Made by a program: the position numbers and the translations under genes
NCBI RefSeq assembly: GCF_018598185.1
Contig: NZ_JAHESC010000017.1
Location: forward strand, 1 to 64,000
DNA from: Dawidia soli
GTDB taxonomy: Bacteria; Bacteroidota; Bacteroidia; Cytophagales; Cyclobacteriaceae
DNA length: 64,000 bases
Direction of reading: 5' to 3'
In this document: positions 8,920 to 17,747 of the stretch, piece after piece
How positions within the stretch are numbered: position 1 is the first letter of the stretch
How the letters are laid out: each line of letters starts with the position of its first letter
Notes under the pieces: generated by a model
Database searches by the model: none
Told to the model about the DNA's origin: nothing
The model's input: only the letters and a program-made list of their open reading frames with translations

Positions 8920-9723
8920 TCAGATATCTGACCGTTTTAGCTTGCGGTAGCTGATATAATTAAAGACGAGTGTCCACGCGAGTACGATCGCTACTGCGCC
9001 GGGGCTGATGTAGTCACGGATCTCCGAGAACGCATACCGGGGGAACGGAAATGTGATTAGGTTCCGGATCGATTCCATCGGGAAAAACGGGATCAGACCG
9101 GGTAGATAGTCGTCAACGTTTGACGTGATGATAAACTCGATCAATTGCGACAGCAGCAGCAGAATGATGGTGAGACCCGAGCGTTGTATCAGGATGCCGA
9201 GCATCAGCGCGTATGACAGGAAGAAAAATACTTCCAGAAAATAGGCCGGGAGGAACTCCAGGTCGGTCACCATTCTGCCCCACTCCAGCGAGGGACTATA
9301 GATCATACCTGTCACGAGGCCTATCACGAAGATCATCGTTGCACTCATGAGACTCAGCAACACGTTTGTCAGGATCTTGGATAACAGGAACTCACCCCGG
9401 CTCAGGCCGTCAATAATATTCTGCCGCAAGGTGCGATAGGTGTATTCATTGGTGATCGAGATCACCACCATGACGGCCAGGATCACCTTCAGCAGGCCGG
9501 CGCACCAGATCAGGTTGAGCCATACGTCGGGAAAGTGATAGAGCGGAATCCGGTTGATGTTTATTTCCTGTCCGAAGCCATCGATGAAGCTGGCGAGCCA
9601 TTTAAGAAATTCCATGCCGCTGGCGGCACCGAAGCCCAGCGTTAGAAAATATAAACCACATACTACCCAGAAGGTGCGGTAGCTGGACATTTTCTTAAGG
9701 TCTATGCGTAACAGGTGAAGCAT
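8920..9723 (-). CDS. ABC-2 type transporter permease
   Basis: A 267-residue integral membrane protein with six predicted helices (near residues 17-35, 70-95, 110-140, 150-175, 180-200 and 240-258). NEYTYRTLRQNIIDGLSR is the usual cytoplasmic motif of ABC-2 permeases, where the permease contacts its ATPase. It follows the ATPase gene by 17 bases and must pair with it as an exporter. The substrate is not evident. It closes the run that begins with the ECF sigma factor. Confidence 0.88.
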   Translation of the reverse strand: MLHLLRIDLKKMSSYRTFWVVCGLYFLTLGFGAASGMEFLKWLASFIDGFGQEININRIPLYHFPDVWLNLIWCAGLLKVILAVMVVISITNEYTYRTLRQNIIDGLSRGEFLLSKILTNVLLSLMSATMIFVIGLVTGMIYSPSLEWGRMVTDLEFLPAYFLEVFFFLSYALMLGILIQRSGLTIILLLLSQLIEFIITSNVDDYLPGLIPFFPMESIRNLITFPFPRYAFSEIRDYISPGAVAIVLAWTLVFNYISYRKLKRSDI

Positions 9724-9740
9724 GCGCGGCGGCGTTGTGT

Positions 9741-10631
9741 TTATGATTCGGCGAGTATTTCCAAGAACTGTTGTTCCAGGCTTTTCTGGCGGGTGACCAG
9801 GTGTGAGGCGACGATATCTTTCTCAAAGAGAAAGCGATTGAGGTCGGCTGCTTTGTACTGCTCACGCAGCTGCACCTGAAAACTGCCGTTTTCACGATTG
9901 ACAGAGGATGTACCCGGGAAGGCCAGCAGCACGTGTGACAAGTCGGGAGCGTTGGCTTTTACTTCTACGGTCTCCGTGCCCTTGCCGACGTCATGTACGG
10001 GCCCATGGTGTATCAATGTGCCTTTCTTCAAAATAGCAAAGTGTGTACATACACGTTGTACTTCGTCGAGTAAGTGGCTGGCCAGGATGATCGTCTTTCC
10101 TCCTGCTGCAATCCGAATGATCAGCTCACGAATGCCTGCAATGCCCATGGGGTCCAAACCGTTGGTGGGCTCATCGAGGATCAGCACGTCTGGATCGTTC
10201 AACAGCGCCGAGGCAATCGCGAGGCGTTGCTTCATGCCCAGCGAGTACGTTTTGTAGGCATCGTGTTGGCGTTCCGTTAGCTCTACCAATGCCAGTACGT
10301 TGTCAATGTTTGCGACCGGGCACTGTTTGATCATGGCATTGAGCTCGAGATTTTTCCGGCCGCTGAGGTATGGATAGAAGATCGGATGTTCCAGCACAGC
10401 GCCGATCCGTCTGCGCATGTGGTCGGTCGGTGGCTGGCCAAACCAGGAGAAACTGCCGGCCGTGGGGTTTACTACGCCCATGAGCATCCCCAAGGTCGTT
10501 GTTTTGCCGCTGCCATTGGGCCCCAGCATTCCGAATACCTGCCCGGCTTTTACTTGCAAGCTTATGTTGTTGACGGCTTGTATGCGGCCGAAGTTCTTGC
10601 CGAGGTTATTTATCGCCAGTACGGTTTCCAC
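9741..10631 (-). CDS. ABC transporter ATP-binding protein
   Basis: A 296-residue ATPase for the permease encoded next. Walker A is GPNGSGKT (37-44), the signature is YSLGMKQR (129-136), and Walker B is VLILDEP (149-155), followed by NGLDP and the switch histidine in ILASHLLDE. The last 80 residues form the C-terminal extension common in ABC-2 exporters of the antibiotic/bacitracin-resistance type. Substrate unknown. It begins 57 bases after a DUF4252 gene and may be co-transcribed with it. Confidence 0.93.
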   Translation of the reverse strand: METVLAINNLGKNFGRIQAVNNISLQVKAGQVFGMLGPNGSGKTTTLGMLMGVVNPTAGSFSWFGQPPTDHMRRRIGAVLEHPIFYPYLSGRKNLELNAMIKQCPVANIDNVLALVELTERQHDAYKTYSLGMKQRLAIASALLNDPDVLILDEPTNGLDPMGIAGIRELIIRIAAGGKTIILASHLLDEVQRVCTHFAILKKGTLIHHGPVHDVGKGTETVEVKANAPDLSHVLLAFPGTSSVNRENGSFQVQLREQYKAADLNRFLFEKDIVASHLVTRQKSLEQQFLEILAES

Positions 10632-10688
10632 CAGTTGAATCGGTTAGTGCTTTTATCTGTAGGTGTCTATAATACGGCTGGCAATACA

Positions 10689-11198
10689 TCACTGGCCATC
10701 TTTATTTGTAAAATTTTTGATCTTCTCGCCGATCTCACTGTTTTCATTTACCGTACGGTAAAGGCTACTGATCTTGTCCATGGCGATCCGTCCGAGGATA
10801 TCGAGTACAAACAGGTTCTCTGCATCGTTGACCAATACGAGCATGCCTTTTGTTACACCGTTCTTTTCTTTTACGAACACATCAAAGTTTTTCCCCTGGT
10901 AACGGCTGGACATCATTTCTTCGAATTGCTCGGTTTTATAGTCTGCCACCAGCTTTTGATAATCATTTATCGAAAAACCGTTTGCCTTTTTGATCATCAG
11001 GAACCGCATCTTTTCTATATCTTCGATCAGGGCATCGAAGTCCTTGTCGTTCGTCTGGTTAAGCATGCGGAGTGTATTGTTATAGAAAAACAAGGTCAGG
11101 GCGTCGCTATGTTTCTTATACAGCGCTTCGGTCACCGGGCTTTGGGCATTGGCCCAGCCTACAGCTGCCAGCAGCAGGAGTGTTATGATGTATCGCAT
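10689..11198 (-). CDS. DUF4252 family exported protein (copy 2)
   Basis: A 169-residue protein with a clear signal peptide (1-18, ending ANAQ). The rest is a compact mixed fold typical of DUF4252, a Bacteroidota family of unknown function often found beside ECF sigma factors. It is a paralogue of the upstream gene: both carry F-E-E-[LM]-M-S-x-R and a following ExGxxxxLVxxxxxxxxFxxxxxxGxI pattern. I see no lipobox, so the product is probably periplasmic. It follows the other copy after 123 bases that hold a palindromic repeat. Confidence 0.8.
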   Translation of the reverse strand: MRYIITLLLLAAVGWANAQSPVTEALYKKHSDALTLFFYNNTLRMLNQTNDKDFDALIEDIEKMRFLMIKKANGFSINDYQKLVADYKTEQFEEMMSSRYQGKNFDVFVKEKNGVTKGMLVLVNDAENLFVLDILGRIAMDKISSLYRTVNENSEIGEKIKNFTNKDGQ

Positions 11199-11275
11199 AA
11201 GAGGTTGTTGATTGTATAGACAGTTGTTGTGGGAGCAGATACGCCCGTCTGGAGACTAGCGGACGTCACGGTGGA

Positions 11276-11308
11276 CACAAGTCTTCGGCGATGAAGCAAA
11301 GACTTGTG
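11276..11308. repeat. Palindromic extragenic repeat, family A, copy 1
   Basis: Perfect ten-base arms CACAAGTCTT (11276-11285) and AAGACTTGTG (11299-11308) around a 13-base loop, between the two DUF4252 genes. A closely related palindrome (CACAAGTC ... GACTTGCG) occurs at 39349-39379. A terminator role is unlikely because no T-run follows on either strand. Confidence 0.6.
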
Positions 11309-11321
11309 CCAACCCGAGCAA

Positions 11322-11849
11322 TTATTCCTGTTTCTTGCCGTCTTTCATGTTCTCGAGCTTTTCGAGCCCGCTCACATTCATCTTACGGCCGATGCGTGAT
11401 ACCTGTTTCAGGTCGATCTCGCCAAAGAGGCTCATAACCATAAAATCTTTCGTGCCACCCATGATCATCACCAGCTCCGAAATCTTGCCGCCGCTTTCTT
11501 TAATATAGAATTTCATGTCTTTGTCCTTGTCACGCACGGACATGAGCTCTTCAAACTCTTTGGTAGGAATGAGCGCAAAAGCTTCCTTGTATAGCGAGCG
11601 GGCGTCGGATGTATTTTCCTTGCCGAGGATTCGTAGCCCCTTGAGCTTGCTGATGGCGTTCAGCACTTCCTGATCTTCTTTGTTTTCCACTTCCATGTTG
11701 GTGAAGAGGCTAAACATTTTGCTGCTGATCGTCACTTGTGTGAATGATTCGTCTCCCTGATACTTATTGAAGAACTTGGAGATAACGTCTTGTGCAAAGA
11801 CGCCGTGTGCTGCCATCATTACTATGATTACTATATATATCTTTTTCAT
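11322..11849 (-). CDS. DUF4252 family exported protein (copy 1)
   Basis: A 175-residue protein of unknown function. I chose the ATG at 11849 because it starts a proper signal peptide (MKKIYIVIIVMMAAHGVFAQ); the frame stays open to 12029, but that extension is Lys/Arg-rich and overlaps the upstream gene. The mature part contains FEELMSVRDKDKDMKFYIKE, which matches the paralogue downstream. It starts 40 bases after the probable anti-sigma gene, so it is likely part of the sigma-factor operon and may be one of its outputs or modulators. Confidence 0.82.
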   Translation of the reverse strand: MKKIYIVIIVMMAAHGVFAQDVISKFFNKYQGDESFTQVTISSKMFSLFTNMEVENKEDQEVLNAISKLKGLRILGKENTSDARSLYKEAFALIPTKEFEELMSVRDKDKDMKFYIKESGGKISELVMIMGGTKDFMVMSLFGEIDLKQVSRIGRKMNVSGLEKLENMKDGKKQE

Positions 11850-11889
11850 GGTGTTTCCGTTTACTGTTCGTTCCTGTCTGTTACTCTTT

Positions 11890-12402
11890 TCAGAGCTTTT
11901 GTTCCTGTGTTGTTTTCTCTTTTCTAATTTCTTCCTGTGCCTCGTTAAACATGTTGATCTTCCGGGCTTGCTTTTCGGCTTTTCCAAAGCTTTGGGAAAT
12001 GAGCAGCAGGGCCTTTTTTGTTTCTTCAAATGCCAGCTTGGGGTCGCTGTAGGTATCTACCACTTCTGGGTCTGTAGATTCCTGCATTTCTTTGTGTACG
12101 AACCATGTGGCCAGGCACAGCACCGAGACGCCCGCTGCTATCCGCAGGGTATTATAGACCAGCTTTCGCACGCGCCCTGTCCTGGCCGCGGGCAGATGGC
12201 TTACGACGGTGGCGTTAAACGAAGCGTCGTCGAGTGATTTTTTTTTGGTCTCGTCGAAGTAACGGAACATGGCGGCGGTTTCTTTCCACGGTTCTGGGGC
12301 CTCGTGGATGCGGAACCATTCGCGTAGTTGCTGCTCTTCTTCTTGCGAGGTCTCGGCCTCCCAATATTTCTTCAGCAGGGCTTCGATCTTATTAGAGTCC
12401 AT
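11890..12402 (-). CDS. Single-pass membrane protein, probable anti-sigma partner
   Basis: A 170-residue protein with a cytoplasmic N-terminal half (1-80), one transmembrane helix (about 82-102, LRIAAGVSVLCLATWFVH) and an outer, charged, coiled C-terminal tail. The N-terminus (IEALLKKYWEAETSQEEEQQLREWF) resembles the start of Bacteroidota anti-sigma-like proteins. Its start overlaps the end of the ECF sigma gene by 11 bases, the usual sign of translational coupling between a sigma factor and its antagonist. No zinc-binding HxxxCxxC motif is visible, so if it is an anti-sigma factor it is not of the ZAS type. Confidence 0.65.
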   Translation of the reverse strand: MDSNKIEALLKKYWEAETSQEEEQQLREWFRIHEAPEPWKETAAMFRYFDETKKKSLDDASFNATVVSHLPAARTGRVRKLVYNTLRIAAGVSVLCLATWFVHKEMQESTDPEVVDTYSDPKLAFEETKKALLLISQSFGKAEKQARKINMFNEAQEEIRKEKTTQEQKL

Positions 12403-12904
12403 AGGCGTTCATCTTGGTGAGTTTTTCGCGCACTGTGTTCCGTGCTCTGAACAGGTTTACTTTTACCTGATTCATATCCAGTTCCAGTATTTCGCAGATC
12501 TCGTTGTAGCTGTATCCTTCTACATCCCGAAGGTGTATGATCTGCCGTTGTTTTTCGGGCAGGGCTTCGATGATTTGACCGATACGGTGCATACTTTCGC
12601 GGATCTCCGTTGTTTCGTGCGGTGTCAACGCTTCCTGACGAACGTCGAAGGTCTCTTCCATCGGCCGGGTTTGCCGGCGGCTGTTGGAGCGGATGCGATC
12701 CAGCGAGAGATTGCGGGTGATGCGCATACACCAGGCCTCCCAGTTCTGTATCTCGTTCATCTGCTCGCGACCGTTCCAAACCCGAATGAATACCTCCTGG
12801 ACCACGTCTTTCGCATCTTCTTCGCTCCCCAGAAAGCGTAGGGCGAAGCGAAAGAGCTTGTTTTTGGCAGGCAGCACCCGGTTTTGAAAGGATTCGAGGT
12901 TCAT
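12392..12904 (-). CDS. ECF-type RNA polymerase sigma factor
   Basis: A 170-residue sigma-70 family protein of the ECF group: only region 2 (about 10-80, with DAKDVVQEVFIRVW and NWEAWCMRITRNLSLDRIR) and region 4 (about 108-160, LPEKQRQIIHLRDVEGYSY then a helix-turn-helix NQVKVNLFRARNTVREKL). It directs polymerase to a small regulon, usually envelope related. First gene of the run sigma, membrane partner, two DUF4252 genes, ABC exporter. It starts 48 bases after the vWA-protein gene on the same strand. Confidence 0.93.
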   Translation of the reverse strand: MNLESFQNRVLPAKNKLFRFALRFLGSEEDAKDVVQEVFIRVWNGREQMNEIQNWEAWCMRITRNLSLDRIRSNSRRQTRPMEETFDVRQEALTPHETTEIRESMHRIGQIIEALPEKQRQIIHLRDVEGYSYNEICEILELDMNQVKVNLFRARNTVREKLTKMNAYGL

Positions 12905-12952
12905 GTACTGAATTTCAAAGGCAAGACGCCCGCGCTTCAGGTTTGTTACACA

Positions 12953-15661
12953 TTATTTCTTCTTTTTCGCTTTTACTTCGCGAATCAGCTTAAGATCAAC
13001 GTTTTGCGGTGAAATAGCGGCGTAGTTGCCTTTGCCCGACGCAGCCAGCTTTTCGAGGCTCTGCGAGGCCCCCATTCCTTTGCCAAAGTTAAAGATGGAC
13101 AGGAAGATATCTTCCCGCGAAAATTTATCGATCAGTCCTGATACGTCGCTGTCCACCGAAAACTCGCCGTCGGTCGCCAGCAGGATACGGTTGTTCCCGC
13201 CGCGTATATAGTGCTGGTCAGCCAGTTTATAGGCCAGCCTCAGGCCTGCGTTACCATCGGTTTTTCCGGATGATTGCAGATCGTCGATTGCCCGGCGTAT
13301 TTTTTCCTCTTCTTTAAAGGAAGCTGCGGTCAATAGTGTTTTCGGTTTGCCTGAAAAGGCGATGATCGTCACCTGGTCTTCCGTGCGCATCATCGACAGC
13401 AGGTCGAGCACTGATTTCTTCAATAGTGGCAATTTGCCGGGTTGGTTCATCGACCCCGATACATCGAGCAGCAGCACCAGGTGGTTAGTTGCGTAGCCTT
13501 CCATGGATCGAACGTCTTCCCCGGCGTCTGACAGATAGACGGTGTCACGACGCTCGATGTAAATGGTATCATGCTGTACGGTGTGGGTGTTCTGCCCAAC
13601 CCCGGGCGTGACCCCAGGGGGATTTTGTTCCGATGTTTTAGCGGGTGGGTCGCTCGCCGGCACCTTTGTCGCTGCCTGGCGCGCGGGGCGCTTCTCCGGC
13701 AACGGCTGGCCTGCGTATCGCGGCAAAAATAACTGGGGTTGTTTGACCTTCTTGAGCAGCAGGACCTCGTGCGACAGCGCACAGAATTTATTGTAGTCAT
13801 CCACTACATCGTTGTAGTGGTATACCATGTAATAATACGGGTGTTCCCGGCGGGCATCGACGGCAGGTGAAAGCTTGCGCAACTCTTCGCTCAACTTGCG
13901 CGACGATTCGGGCAGGTCTTCGTATGGAGTATACGGGCAGTTGCCGTTACTACGGCCGATCTTTTCAATCCCCTTCATATTCTCATACTCCCGGGCAATT
14001 ACGTTGCGGAGGCTTGCGTCAATGGCGGTTGTCGAAATGGTGACGGGGGTTTCATTGTCATAGTGCTGTTTTGCCTGGAACAAGGCATCGCGGTCGAGGT
14101 CCGCCAGGTCTTCGAGGGCTTTTCCGGCGATATACCATGACGCCGCCTTGTTTGTCGCCGGCCAGGCATTAAAGGTTTGGCGCACATCGGTGTAAAGCTT
14201 TTCCTTTTTTTCGTCCCACACCTTCATGAGCTCTTTCTCACGGTCCAACATTTCCGTCATTCTTGCCAGGCGATCTTTTTCATATCGTTTTTCCTGTACT
14301 TCGATCTGGAGTGCCGCCGCCAGGGCATCCATTTCCTGCAGGATGGTGAGTATCTGTGTGGCTTCGGCGTTTAACGTTGCCGCTACTGCGGGCGGCAGGG
14401 ATTTGCTTGCCGTGATGGCCTGCTGGTGTGCGGAGAGCGGGACGGTGAAGTCGGAATAATTAAAGTTCATGGCCCCGTGCCGTTCGAAAGATTCCAATTT
14501 CCGGTAATAGTCGGCACTGCTGCTGAGGTTTGTCAATACCATTTGCATGTACCGTGTCTGGTGCCAGGTTTCATTTATGTAATCGATGTAGCGGTCCAAG
14601 GATGTGTATACGGACCTCGACATCGGCGTGGTGGACGGGGTGATGACGAGCGGCGGCACGGGAGCCTCCTGAAAAGGTTTGAGCACGACGGCCGGCGGTA
14701 TTGCTCTGGTCCGGATGTCATAGAGGGGGAAGTAGGCAAATGCTTTCAGACCACGATACCCGTCGGCGGCGACGTAATCCAGCAGGCTGTTGTATCCCGA
14801 GACCAGTGTGCCGTTATAATAGTTGATCAGGTCTGCGTATACCTTGTTGCTATGAGCATCGGATTTTTGCGCATCAAAGTTATATTCATCCCAACCCCGT
14901 CGTTTTACATCGAGGATCGTGTTCCAGCTTTCTATCAGGTTGGACCAGGAAAACGACGCCGGGTATTTTAACCCGGTGGTGGTCTTTTTCAGGTCTTCGA
15001 CCAGCGTCATCGTTGTTAAGACGCTCTGCTGTAGTGGCTGAACCGGCCAGCCGGTGTGCGTTTCCTGTTGCAGGTTAAATGTCCAGGCGTCGAGCAGCGC
15101 CCGCTCTTGCGCAAGGGCTGCCCGTAGTTTATCGTCGGCCTGTCGGTATGGGCCTGTGGCGGGTACCAACTTTTTATACGCGACTTCCAACGCGGCCTGC
15201 AACGCGGCTTGTTTTTCTTTATAGTCCCTCAGCAAGCCCTGCACGGTTGTTACGACGTCGCGGGCTTTGGCATAGTTGTCTTGCTTATAGTCTTCGAGCT
15301 TGTGGTAGGTATCGAGGGCCTTGCATTGGGCATCGATCTTTTCGGCCGCGCCGCGCAGGTCGTTCAGCCGGGCATTCAGGGGGGCGGCCTGGCTGCCGAG
15401 GGTGGCGCTGAGTGTCAGGGCGTTTTTGAGGTAGTAGTCTTCCAGTTGCACGGGGCAGGTGTACCGCGGCGCGGACCAACCTGTAGGCTTCGCGAGCGAT
15501 GGGTAATAACCGATAAGACTTTGGACCACCCGGGTAACTTCACCCGCCGAGTGGTTGGCATATTCCACGTAGCTGTTGAGCGCTTTTTGCTGGGCGGGTG
15601 TAATGGCGGTTGCCAGACCCGGAACACATATTAAAAGGAGGGTTTTTATGAGGGGACGCAT
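12953..15661 (-). CDS. Large secreted protein with C-terminal von Willebrand factor A domain
   Basis: A 902-residue exported protein: signal peptide (1-19), then about 600 residues of mainly helical, coiled-coil-rich sequence with no family I recognise (four cysteines), a Pro/Thr/Ala-rich linker (about 650-700), and a vWA domain from 727. The metal-ion site is intact: DVSGS at 733-737, a conserved Thr in the SSGKTDGNAGL segment (about 797-807), and LATDGEFS near 828-835. vWA domains mediate metal-dependent protein contacts. A Lys-rich tail ends the protein. Divergent from cardiolipin synthase across 78 bases. Function of the N-terminal region is unknown. Confidence 0.8.
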   Translation of the reverse strand: MRPLIKTLLLICVPGLATAITPAQQKALNSYVEYANHSAGEVTRVVQSLIGYYPSLAKPTGWSAPRYTCPVQLEDYYLKNALTLSATLGSQAAPLNARLNDLRGAAEKIDAQCKALDTYHKLEDYKQDNYAKARDVVTTVQGLLRDYKEKQAALQAALEVAYKKLVPATGPYRQADDKLRAALAQERALLDAWTFNLQQETHTGWPVQPLQQSVLTTMTLVEDLKKTTTGLKYPASFSWSNLIESWNTILDVKRRGWDEYNFDAQKSDAHSNKVYADLINYYNGTLVSGYNSLLDYVAADGYRGLKAFAYFPLYDIRTRAIPPAVVLKPFQEAPVPPLVITPSTTPMSRSVYTSLDRYIDYINETWHQTRYMQMVLTNLSSSADYYRKLESFERHGAMNFNYSDFTVPLSAHQQAITASKSLPPAVAATLNAEATQILTILQEMDALAAALQIEVQEKRYEKDRLARMTEMLDREKELMKVWDEKKEKLYTDVRQTFNAWPATNKAASWYIAGKALEDLADLDRDALFQAKQHYDNETPVTISTTAIDASLRNVIAREYENMKGIEKIGRSNGNCPYTPYEDLPESSRKLSEELRKLSPAVDARREHPYYYMVYHYNDVVDDYNKFCALSHEVLLLKKVKQPQLFLPRYAGQPLPEKRPARQAATKVPASDPPAKTSEQNPPGVTPGVGQNTHTVQHDTIYIERRDTVYLSDAGEDVRSMEGYATNHLVLLLDVSGSMNQPGKLPLLKKSVLDLLSMMRTEDQVTIIAFSGKPKTLLTAASFKEEEKIRRAIDDLQSSGKTDGNAGLRLAYKLADQHYIRGGNNRILLATDGEFSVDSDVSGLIDKFSREDIFLSIFNFGKGMGASQSLEKLAASGKGNYAAISPQNVDLKLIREVKAKKKK

Positions 15662-15739
15662 GGCCCGAACTTACCAAATAAGACAAATAATGTAAAGCCG
15701 GTTGTTTCTCTCCAGTCAAGTAACGTTCTTACGCTGGCT

Positions 15740-17197
15740 ATGTTCGCGCTTACTCCCAAACTCGCCTTATTGATCGTTCTGTATTCCATCACGTTGTTTA
15801 CGGTCGTACGCATTATTATGGATTCGCGGAATCCTTCGAAGGCGTTGGGCTACCTGGTGCTGGCCATTACTGTACCGGTCGTTGGAGCGATCGTTTATTT
15901 TTCGTTTGGGGTCAATTATCGCAAAAAGCGGATCTATAATAAGAAGCTGATTGCCAATGACCGGTTATTGCAGCGCATCCGGGAGCGGATCATTACCACT
16001 ACGCACCAGATCCTGGAAAGCAACCGGCATAAGCTCGACGGCCAGCGGGATATGGTCAACTTACTGCTAAACGATTCGTTCGAGCCATTGTCATCCAACA
16101 AGGTCAAATTATTGATCAACGGCGAGTCCAAGTTTCCGGAAGTACTTGCCGAGCTCGAACTGGCTACGCAAACGATTCACCTCGAATATTATATTTATGA
16201 GGACGATGTTGTCGGCAATCAGCTAAAGGAGGTGCTGATCCGGAAAGCGCGCGCGGGTGTAAAGGTGCGGTTCGTCTATGACGACTTTGGCAGCAAGGGG
16301 TTGAAGCGGAAGTTTTTTCGCGACATGGATGCCGCGGGCGTCGAGTCGTTTCCGTTCTTTAAGGTGCACCTGCCGTTTATCGCCAGCCGGTTAAACTATC
16401 GCAATCACCGGAAGATCATCGTCATCGATGGCCATGTAGGTTTTGTGGGTGGTATCAATGTAGCCGATCACTATGTCAACGACCGCCCCGGGCAATCGTT
16501 ATTCTGGCGCGACACCCATATTAAGATCTCGGGGCCGGCAGTCCAAAGCCTGCAGTATCACTTTCTGGCCGACTGGAATTTCTGCTCACAACAGGATCTG
16601 CACCCCGACACCACGATCTTCCCGGATTCCGCCAGAATGCCTAAGGGCGATTCGCTGGTACAAATTGTAGCGAGCGGGCCAGACTACCCGCGGGCGAGTA
16701 TCATGCTGTGTTATTTTACAGCGATCGTCAATGCCCGGAAACGGGTATATATCACTTCACCCTATTTCATCCCCAACAACAGCATCAACGACGCGATCAA
16801 AAAAGCGGCGCTTAGCGGGAAGGACGTGCGCCTGCTTGTCCCACTGGAGGCGGACTTACGGTTTGTCAATGCCGCTTCGCGCTCATATTACGAAGAATTG
16901 CTGGAATGTGGTGTGAAGATCTACCGCTACAAAAAGGGGTTTGTGCACGCCAAGACTATAGTGGCGGACGATAACCTGGCTATCGTCGGTACGGCCAATA
17001 TCGACTTCCGTAGCTTTGAATTTAACTTTGAGGTAGGTGCTGTAGTCTATGGGGAGCGGGTCTGCGCGGAGCTTACGGCCCAGTTCCTGGAAGATCAGGC
17101 CCAAAGCGAAGAGCTTTCGTTGGAGATGCTTACATCCCGCAGCTGGTTCCATCATGTTGTGGATAAAGCGGCCCGATTGTTTTCGCCCCTGTTGTGA
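15740..17197 (+). CDS. cls: Cardiolipin synthase (phospholipase D superfamily)
   Basis: A 485-residue membrane enzyme that condenses two phosphatidylglycerols to cardiolipin and glycerol. Two N-terminal transmembrane helices (about 6-26 and 36-56, the PLDc_N region) are followed by two HKD active-site motifs: His223-Lys225-Asp230 in NHRKIIVIDG and His403-Lys405-Asp410 in VHAKTIVADD, each followed by the usual GGIN and GTANID. Length matches bacterial ClsA. Divergent from the vWA gene. Confidence 0.94.
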   Translation: MFALTPKLALLIVLYSITLFTVVRIIMDSRNPSKALGYLVLAITVPVVGAIVYFSFGVNYRKKRIYNKKLIANDRLLQRIRERIITTTHQILESNRHKLDGQRDMVNLLLNDSFEPLSSNKVKLLINGESKFPEVLAELELATQTIHLEYYIYEDDVVGNQLKEVLIRKARAGVKVRFVYDDFGSKGLKRKFFRDMDAAGVESFPFFKVHLPFIASRLNYRNHRKIIVIDGHVGFVGGINVADHYVNDRPGQSLFWRDTHIKISGPAVQSLQYHFLADWNFCSQQDLHPDTTIFPDSARMPKGDSLVQIVASGPDYPRASIMLCYFTAIVNARKRVYITSPYFIPNNSINDAIKKAALSGKDVRLLVPLEADLRFVNAASRSYYEELLECGVKIYRYKKGFVHAKTIVADDNLAIVGTANIDFRSFEFNFEVGAVVYGERVCAELTAQFLEDQAQSEELSLEMLTSRSWFHHVVDKAARLFSPLL

Positions 17198-17277
17198 TCT
17201 GGCTTTATCCGGCACGGTCGGAACTGATCTGTTTATTTTGCTGTAAAGTCTTTATTTTAGAGAACAATTTGCCTGCA

Positions 17278-17685
17278 ATGGAAACCCGGGGTACGATCGT
17301 TGCTTTTCTGGAATTCAACCACGCCATTGAAGCGAACCTTGCCAAGACCAAGTTGGACGCCTATGGCATTCCATGTTTTTTGACGGAGGAGAACCTGTCG
17401 AATTTGTATCCGGGGCAGCCTTTTGCGGCCTTCCGGGTTCGGCTGCATTTATTCGCAGAAGATGCGGAACGTGCCCGCCAGGTTCTGGACGGTGGAAATA
17501 TGCAATTAAGCGAAGATTCCACACCGCGTTGTCCCGCTTGCCAGTCGATTTCGTTGGAACGTGACTTTCCCCAAAAGCTTCATGACACCTTTCTAACAGG
17601 TTTGCGGGTCTTATTCTTTGGTATATTCTCGCCTCAAGAAAAGATATACCGGTGCCGGGATTGTCACCATGAATTTACCGGGTGA
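17278..17685 (+). CDS. DUF2007-type protein with C-terminal zinc ribbon
   Basis: A 135-residue cytoplasmic protein. Residues 1-72 match the DUF2007 (putative signal-transducing) pattern: FLEFNHAIEANLAKTKLDAYGI, then an RLHLFAEDAERARQVL strand-helix. Residues 84 onward form a zinc-ribbon-like module with CPAC and CRDC pairs separated by a hydrophobic segment (FLTGLRVLFFGIF). I start at the ATG at 17278; the open frame extends to 17194, overlapping the cls stop, but that part lacks family similarity. Function unknown. Confidence 0.75.
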   Translation: METRGTIVAFLEFNHAIEANLAKTKLDAYGIPCFLTEENLSNLYPGQPFAAFRVRLHLFAEDAERARQVLDGGNMQLSEDSTPRCPACQSISLERDFPQKLHDTFLTGLRVLFFGIFSPQEKIYRCRDCHHEFTG

Positions 17686-17694
17686 GGCCTGGTA

Positions 17695-17702
17695 TATATT
17701 TG
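17695..17702 (+). promoter_or_regulatory. Candidate -7 promoter box TATATTTG
   Basis: A perfect TAnnTTTG match 46 bases upstream of the LOG-like gene. No well-placed TTG -33 element is visible, so this is only half of the expected promoter. Confidence 0.35.
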
Positions 17703-17747
17703 TAAATCGAGAATCGAACAGTAATTTAGCAGTAACTAACTCTTTAT

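Noticed and set aside
11850-12029. N-terminal extension of the first DUF4252 protein
   Set aside because: Would add 60 Lys/Arg-rich residues ahead of a perfect signal peptide and overlap the upstream gene.
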